Source of the DNA: Gordonibacter sp034932485 | Lineage (GTDB): Bacteria; Actinomycetota; Coriobacteriia; Coriobacteriales; Eggerthellaceae | Length of the DNA: 64,000 nt | Assembly (NCBI GenBank): GCA_034932485.1 | Contig: JAYFOQ010000024.1 | Location: 1 to 64,000 of the forward strand | Reading direction: 5' to 3' | Part shown: positions 62,343 through 64,000 of the stretch, piece after piece | Layout: each line of letters opens with the position of its first letter | Numbering within the stretch: the stretch's first letter is position 1 | Notes under the pieces: model-generated | The model's database searches: none | Told to the model about the DNA's origin: nothing | Seen by the model: only the letters and a program-made list of their open reading frames with translations | Translations under genes and position numbers: made by a program

Positions 62343-63794
62343 ATGATGCGAGACATGAAAATTGCCGCACCCACAAAGGGCCACCTTCAAAAGTCTGCCA
62401 CCAGATTAGAGAGATCGGCGGCACGCAGCTTCTTTGACCGGGGCATGCTGCTCGATAGCCTGGGGCTTGCTTGTTATATTGCCTGGAGCTTCGTATTCTG
62501 GAATGGATCGCTGTTGTTCGGCGAGTTGCGTCCCGCTGCGCCCATGGATGGTTCGCAGGTTATTCAAGGAGTTTCGACTGCGCTTACGGCTTTGTTCTTG
62601 GCACTTTCCGTGCGCAGAGGGGTCCCTTTGCGGCAGCGTAATTTGTTGCTGGGCGTTTTTGCAGTTATTTCGAGTCTTTCGGTTATGCTTGCGGCGCTTG
62701 TTGGCTTTGGTCAGGCTCCTTTGCCCTGGATGCTTTTTGGTTTCGCGCTCAGTGGTGTGGGCAGCACCTTACGACTGGGGTGGGAAGAACGTCTGAGTGT
62801 GCAGGGTGTCCACCGTACGACACTGTGCGCGGGAGCGGCGTATCTTTTCGGATTTGTGGCCTTCGTTATAGTGTCGCTGCTGCCCGCTGTTTTCGCACTT
62901 GCGGTAGCTGTCCTTTTGCCTTTTGGCGCATACGTCTTGTTGCGTATTGCGGTGCGGGGTGAGCGTGAGCGCAAGGTAGCCGAGACCCTTCCTCTTAAAA
63001 CACAGCTAGCGGGCATACCTTGGAAGTTGATTGCGGCTATTGCGCTTGCGTACTTCAGTTATGGGGCCACGCGCATGTCGGGTGTCACGGGAGGCTTGGT
63101 TGCGGCGGAGTCTATCCACGGTGCTATAGCGGGCATCCCTGCGTTAGCCTCTCTCGTAGCTATCGTGCTGGCGTACTGGTTTTATCGCAAGAATGCTTTG
63201 CTGGCGTTTTATCTGGCATTTCCCCTCATGGCGCTAGCGGCGTTACTGCCAGTTGCCTTAGACCCCTTTGCGGGGGGTACAACGTTTTGGGTTGCTTTGG
63301 TAGGGGCCGAACTGGTGAAATATCTTGTGTGGTTTCTTCTTATTGACTCCATTATTAAAGATGGTATTTCAGCGTTGCTCTGTGTTGCTCTTATGCGCTT
63401 CGCACAGTGGGGTGGTAGCTGTTTGGGGCAAGTGGCCGCCGATGCGCTTCCGAGCCCTGAAGCTGTTACCATTTCAGTTTTGCTTTCACTGATGGTGGCG
63501 TTGCTTGTTATTATGGGTTTGCCGCTATCTGGAAAGATGCCTGTTATTTCCACGAATGCAAACGAGCTCGATCTCGATAAACGAGTGGGGTTGGCTGCGG
63601 AGCGTTTTAAGCTGTCGCCGCGCGAGCAAGAAGTGCTTGCCATATGGGCAACGGGTCACACGGGGGCTTATATTGAGAAGACACTTTTCATCTCCAAAAA
63701 TACGGTAAAGACGCATCTTAATCACATTTATGCGAAGACAAATACGGCAAATCGCGAGCAGCTGCTCGAACTGCTTGACGCTATCGAGGAGTAG
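62343..63794 (+). CDS. Membrane-bound LuxR-family regulator after the flavoprotein pair
   Basis: About 483 residues, with twelve membrane helices and a C-terminal LuxR helix-turn-helix (KLSPREQEVLAIWATGHTGA, ISKNTVKTHLNHIYAKT). It lies downstream of the flavoprotein genes in the same direction and is the likely regulator of the FMN-containing reductase. The start is uncertain: ATG 62343, 62346 and 62355 are close together and none has a strong ribosome-binding site. Starts further up would read through the hairpin at 62270-62301. Confidence 0.85.
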   Translation: MMRDMKIAAPTKGHLQKSATRLERSAARSFFDRGMLLDSLGLACYIAWSFVFWNGSLLFGELRPAAPMDGSQVIQGVSTALTALFLALSVRRGVPLRQRNLLLGVFAVISSLSVMLAALVGFGQAPLPWMLFGFALSGVGSTLRLGWEERLSVQGVHRTTLCAGAAYLFGFVAFVIVSLLPAVFALAVAVLLPFGAYVLLRIAVRGERERKVAETLPLKTQLAGIPWKLIAAIALAYFSYGATRMSGVTGGLVAAESIHGAIAGIPALASLVAIVLAYWFYRKNALLAFYLAFPLMALAALLPVALDPFAGGTTFWVALVGAELVKYLVWFLLIDSIIKDGISALLCVALMRFAQWGGSCLGQVAADALPSPEAVTISVLLSLMVALLVIMGLPLSGKMPVISTNANELDLDKRVGLAAERFKLSPREQEVLAIWATGHTGAYIEKTLFISKNTVKTHLNHIYAKTNTANREQLLELLDAIEE

Positions 63795-63940
63795 CGCTCT
63801 TTTCCCTTTCGTAAAGGGGGCGAAACGGTTCCCCAACGAGTGAGGAGGGTGCAGCGTGGACTTATGCAAACACGCGACAATGGTGAGGATACCGGAGTAT
63901 TCCTGCGTTTGTAAAGGCGCAGCTATCGAAAGGAACCGCC

Positions 63941-64000
63941 ATGGGTGCATCCATCCATCCCGAAATGAAGTTAAGCATCGTTCTTGATGAGGAAAGCGTG
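63941..64000 (+). CDS. Start of a further gene, cut by the window end
   Basis: ATG 63941 follows GAAAGGA by six bases and the frame stays open for 20 codons to the window edge (MGASIHPEMKLSIVLDEESV). Too short to name. A 43-codon frame from GTG 63856 to 63987 with a GAGGAGG site overlaps it. Confidence 0.45.
   Translation, partial: MGASIHPEMKLSIVLDEESV

Overview
The window looks like a piece of an anaerobic actinobacterial chromosome of the Eggerthellaceae type (Coriobacteriia). The evidence is the gene content: several secreted bis-MGD molybdoenzyme operons, Tat-exported flavoprotein reductases, NapG/NapH-like electron carriers, and regulators that join a 12-helix MFS-like membrane part to a C-terminal LuxR helix-turn-helix. 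The assignment is an inference; there is no rRNA or species marker here. No tRNA, rRNA, CRISPR array or intact transposase was seen.

Layout. 1-4325: a dms-type cluster whose catalytic gene has lost its 5' part, then dmsB, a terminator, a second dmsB, a TorD-like chaperone and dmsC. 4328-7500: a decayed PAS/GGDEF/EAL gene. 7656-8945: a CyuA-type cysteine desulfidase. 9147-17968: a LuxR-type membrane regulator facing a minus-strand operon (tandem winged-helix protein, DmsA-like enzyme, DmsB, DmsC, TorD, NapG, NapH). 18725-34685: a complete hydrogenase-4 (Hyf) formate hydrogenlyase cluster with a cysteine-type FdhF, maturation genes hyfJ and hycI, an iron alcohol dehydrogenase and an unusual FdhD. 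34852-36159: a trigger-factor-like chaperone. 36341-36966: a RelB/PIN toxin-antitoxin pair. 37239-38912: an AmiS/UreI channel and the formamidase AmiF. 39108-41406: two membrane proteins, then a hairpin-rich 350-base spacer. 41934-46495: an operon for a catechol-dehydroxylase-like molybdoenzyme, with a divergent LuxR regulator and a LysR/LuxR hybrid. 48995-56411: a GC-rich operon of redox and maturation proteins with no catalytic subunit. 56553-63794: two Tat flavoprotein reductases with LuxR-type regulators, one of them interrupted by a stop codon. 63941 onward: the first codons of a further gene.

How they fit. The cell appears to live by anaerobic respiration with small organic acceptors. 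Three molybdoenzyme modules and two flavoprotein modules each sit beside their own membrane LuxR regulator, which suggests one sensor per electron acceptor. Formamide entering through the AmiS/UreI channel would be cleaved by AmiF to formate and ammonia, and formate could be oxidised by FdhF with hydrogen release and ion pumping by the Hyf complex. The most unusual material is the 48995-56411 locus: an SF1-helicase-like protein without its ATPase motifs, a tandem winged-helix protein, TorD, NapG, NapH, a ferredoxin/MvhD-like/ferredoxin fusion and an unassigned cysteine-bearing protein.
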